This document shows positions 6,881-9,006 of a DNA stretch of 9,006 nucleotides, one piece after another. Both the position numbers and the translations under genes were made by a program. The notes beneath the pieces are model-generated. The model was not told where the DNA came from and did no database searches. It was given only the letters and a program-made list of their open reading frames with translations. Origin of the DNA: ECT2AJA-044 sp965658225 (GTDB lineage: Bacteria > Bacteroidota > Bacteroidia > Flavobacteriales > ECT2AJA-044); the NCBI GenBank assembly GCA_965658225.1, contig CBFHRK010000071.1, positions 1 to 9,006 of the forward strand, written 5' to 3'. Within the stretch, counting starts at the first letter, position 1; the number at the start of each line of letters is the position of its first letter.

Positions 6881-8403
6881 AGTTGATCTATGTTTTCCAG
6901 CACCCATTGAGCCCGATCTCGGATCTGATTTCGCTGTTCCGGATCCATTCTATCCAGATTCCGGTACGCCATGCCAATGCGCGGATTCTTTTTGAACTCA
7001 TTTTCGTGTCGTTCATAAAAGTTCCAGTACAAACTGTTAAAAGGGCAAGCGTTTTCACCTACTTTCTCTTTGTAGTTATAGGCGCAACCGGAGCAGTAGT
7101 TGCTCATTTTGTTCACGTAGTTCGCACTTGAGTTATAGGGCTTGGTCCCTACAATCCCGCCGTCTGCGAATTGACTCATACCGCGGGTGTTCGGCATTTC
7201 GACCCACTCAATCGCATCGATGTATATCCCCAAGTACCATCGGTCTAGTTCGTCGGGGTCGATTCCCGCGAGCAAACCAAAATTACCAGTGATCATCAAC
7301 CGTTGAATATGATGGGCGTAGGCTTCGTCTAAGCTTTGAGTAACGGCGTTTTTAACGCAATTCATTTTGGTTTTTCCGTCCCAAAAGTAGGAGGGGAGTT
7401 TTCTTTTGGCATTTAAGAAATTCATGGTTCCAAACTCGGGCATATGCGCCCAATAGATTCCCCGCATGTATTCGCGCCACCCAATGATTTGTCGAACAAA
7501 ACCTTCGATTTGATTGAGTTCAATATCTTCCCTTTGGCGATATTCCTGAATACACCGCTGAACAACGGTCATGGGCGATATCATTTTTATATTTAGCGCA
7601 AAGCTGAGTCTACTGTGGTACAGCGACCAGCCCCTCGTGTCCATAGCGTCTTGATAGGTTCCGAAAAGGGGCAATAGGTTCACAGCAAAATAATCGAGTA
7701 GCTCAAGCGCCTCACGGCGCGATGTGGGCCATTTAAAAGAAGAGGGGTCAATATTCCCAATAGTACTTACTCCTTCGGCGCGAATCATTCGTACAAGTTC
7801 ATTTACGTCTAAGTCAAACTCTAAAGCCTCGGGAACCGGGGCGTTTTTAGGTAGTTTTTTCCGATTGGCGCCATCGTAATTCCATTTGCCGCCCTCGGGC
7901 TGGTCACCAATCATTAAGAGTCCGTGCTTTTTGCGCATCGACCGGTAAAACGACTCCATTAAATACGACTTCTTTCCATTGAAAAAATTGCCAAGGGTCG
8001 ATCTTTCCGTTAGGAAATGCTCCGTGTCAACTGAAAAAACTTCACATTCCAGATTTTCCGCTAAATCAGTGAAGATTTTATCCAATCGATACTCATCAGG
8101 AAGTTGATATTCAAAGCGCTCGAAAGCGAATTCACTCAGAAGGTTCTGAATGTTTTTTTCAAAACCAGCGTTATCCGGGTCGTCGAGCTTGTAGTACCGG
8201 ACTCGGTGACCCGCCTTGGTCAAGGCCTCAGCGAAATTCCGCATGCATGAGAAAAACCCAATCACCTTTTGGATATGATGTGGGGCATAATCTGTTTCCG
8301 ACCGTGTCTCCATCATTGTGTAGAGGACGTCGGGGTCTTTTGACTTGAACCAGGAGTGGTCGGCGTTGAGTTGATCGCCAAGTATGAGCCGAAGCGTTTT
8401 CAT
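6877..8403 (-). CDS. FeS-BCP photolyase/cryptochrome (PhrB/CryB type, probable (6-4) photolyase with 4Fe-4S cluster)
   Basis: This 508-residue protein belongs to the iron-sulfur bacterial cryptochrome/photolyase group (deoxyribodipyrimidine photolyase-related, DPRP), which includes Agrobacterium PhrB and Rhodobacter CryB. It opens MKTLRLILGDQLNADHSWF, the group's N-terminal signature. C349, C437, C440 and C453 (in KMNCVK, NYCSGCAYN and NACPFNSLYW) correspond to the four cluster ligands of PhrB (C350, C438, C441, C454 as I recall) with a constant offset of one. The HHIQRLM segment (H364, H365) matches the essential His365/His366 of PhrB. W341 and Y390 sit at the positions of its flavin electron-transfer residues W342 and Y391. 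These matches favour (6-4) photoproduct repair using FAD, the cluster and an antenna that is a lumazine in studied relatives. It is the first gene of the three-gene operon, and its TGA overlaps the next gene's GTG. Its promoter should lie in 8404-8520, where I see only a weak TATTTTAG (8426-8419). Confidence 0.94.
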   Translation of the reverse strand: MKTLRLILGDQLNADHSWFKSKDPDVLYTMMETRSETDYAPHHIQKVIGFFSCMRNFAEALTKAGHRVRYYKLDDPDNAGFEKNIQNLLSEFAFERFEYQLPDEYRLDKIFTDLAENLECEVFSVDTEHFLTERSTLGNFFNGKKSYLMESFYRSMRKKHGLLMIGDQPEGGKWNYDGANRKKLPKNAPVPEALEFDLDVNELVRMIRAEGVSTIGNIDPSSFKWPTSRREALELLDYFAVNLLPLFGTYQDAMDTRGWSLYHSRLSFALNIKMISPMTVVQRCIQEYRQREDIELNQIEGFVRQIIGWREYMRGIYWAHMPEFGTMNFLNAKRKLPSYFWDGKTKMNCVKNAVTQSLDEAYAHHIQRLMITGNFGLLAGIDPDELDRWYLGIYIDAIEWVEMPNTRGMSQFADGGIVGTKPYNSSANYVNKMSNYCSGCAYNYKEKVGENACPFNSLYWNFYERHENEFKKNPRIGMAYRNLDRMDPEQRNQIRDRAQWVLENIDQL

Positions 8404-8440
8404 AGTTTGAAAACAGTTCTAAAATAGGATAGTTTATTGA

Positions 8441-8450
8441 TTCGATCGAA
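8441..8450. repeat. 10-bp perfect palindrome in the divergent intergenic region
   Basis: TTCGATCGAA is a perfect palindrome 38 bases upstream of the FeS-BCP start codon and about 130 bases from the divergent DUF429 gene. Its place between divergent genes is compatible with an operator, but it is short, does not extend by further pairs, and no second copy is seen in the window. Confidence 0.3.
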
Positions 8451-8580
8451 ACATCGTATTCGAGCGGTAGAAAGTAGTTTTGAGTTAGGGTGCTCCGCAT
8501 GAATTCAATGAACTACACGCATGCAATTCGCGTTCAAAGGAGAGTTTAAGATCATTCAAGATCAGAAAAGCATTCATTCA

Positions 8581-9006
8581 ATGAGAATTTGGGGTATCGA
8601 TTATGGGAGTAAATTGGCGGGAACCACTTCGGTGGCTTCTATCGAAATGGACTTTGAGAATGGTGAGCTCAGAAATCATAATAAGAAATGCTTGGTCACT
8701 TTGAGCTCAACCGTGAAAAAACAAGATGCCGACGCGTTTATCCTCGAGCTAGCGAGAACGGATAAGCCTAAACTTGTTTTCCTCGATGCGCCGCTCAGTC
8801 TTCCCAAAGCTTATTTCGGAGACGGAACAGATTACTTTTACCGACCCGTTGACCGATTGGTAGGTGCAATGTCGCCCATGTTTTTGGGCGGACTCACAGC
8901 GCGAGCGATGCAGCTATGCCATCACCTAAAGAAGCATGATTCAGGTTTATTCATTCAAGAAACTTATCCCAAAATTCGAGCACAGCATTTGCTTTTAATT
9001 GAAAAG
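8581..9006 (+). CDS. DUF429 family protein (RNase H-like fold, predicted nuclease), N-terminal part
   Basis: An open frame of 142 codons runs off the right edge. It begins MRIWGIDYGSKLAGTTSVA, the first strand of an RNase H-like fold with acidic D7. LVFLDAPLSLPK (65-76) follows with D69, then the FYRPVDRLVG segment (86-95) and GGLTARAMQL (103-112). IQETYPK (125-131) carries E127. This order matches DUF429 proteins ('GiD.s', 'v.iDaPL.lP', 'R.cDr.l', 'ta.a..l', 'E.yP'), which are predicted nucleases of unproven activity. An in-frame ATG at 8521 would add 20 residues before the conserved strand, so I start at 8581; the frame has a stop at 8509-8511. The AAAGGAG at 8536-8542 is Shine-Dalgarno-like but is not at useful spacing to either ATG. 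It is divergent from the photolyase operon, and a functional link is only conjecture. Confidence 0.8.
   Translation, partial: MRIWGIDYGSKLAGTTSVASIEMDFENGELRNHNKKCLVTLSSTVKKQDADAFILELARTDKPKLVFLDAPLSLPKAYFGDGTDYFYRPVDRLVGAMSPMFLGGLTARAMQLCHHLKKHDSGLFIQETYPKIRAQHLLLIEK

Noticed and set aside
8228..8500. A 90-codon minus-strand open frame reaching upstream of the FeS-BCP start
   Set aside because: Its second half is a shifted-frame read of the conserved FeS-BCP N-terminus and the product has no recognisable character.
1..9006. CRISPR arrays, tRNA or rRNA genes, insertion sequences, toxin-antitoxin pairs or phage genes
   Set aside because: No spaced direct repeats, cloverleaf, transposase, integrase or small paired genes were found on either strand.

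Overview
The window looks like chromosomal DNA of a member of the Bacteroidota, probably a marine or aquatic flavobacterium-like organism. The signs are moderate-to-low GC, start codons almost without Shine-Dalgarno sequences, an M49 peptidase of Bacteroides DPP III size carried as a lipoprotein, a DUF2452 protein, and an SRPBCC protein with an N-terminal membrane anchor. I see no mobile element, CRISPR array, rRNA or tRNA, and no stretch over 300 bases lacks a gene.

Layout, left to right. (1) Bases 1-314, minus strand: the N-terminal part of a membrane-anchored SRPBCC (START-like) protein that runs off the left edge. (2) Bases 393-2399, plus strand: a zinc dipeptidyl-peptidase III family (M49) lipoprotein, divergent from gene 1. 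(3) Bases 2400-2522: a convergent intergenic region with an AT-rich hairpin and a strong bidirectional terminator. (4) Bases 2523-4826, minus strand: a complete katG catalase-peroxidase with an added Sec signal peptide. Its leader holds an excellent match to an OxyR operator. (5) Bases 4959-8403, minus strand: a tightly packed three-gene operon, read right to left. It holds an iron-sulfur bacterial photolyase (FeS-BCP, PhrB/CryB type), a second and divergent photolyase/cryptochrome, and a DUF2452 protein. The two junctions are 4-base stop/start overlaps, GTGA and ATGA. (6) Bases 8404-8580: a divergent intergenic region with a 10-bp palindrome. (7) Bases 8581-9006, plus strand: the N-terminal part of a DUF429 (RNase H-fold) protein that runs off the right edge.

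The coherent theme is the minus-strand block 8403 to 2523. Two different light-dependent flavoproteins (DNA repair or light sensing), a small unknown protein translationally coupled to them, and an exported hydrogen peroxide-destroying enzyme lie in one direction. This fits a sunlight/oxidative-damage defence neighbourhood. That katG shares control with the photolyase operon is not shown: 132 bp and its own likely OxyR site separate them. The most unusual protein is the second photolyase/cryptochrome. By eye against E. coli PhrB it lacks the Trp nearest the flavin, the Asn facing flavin N5 and the Glu that contacts the pyrimidine dimer, while keeping the FAD-fold signature.
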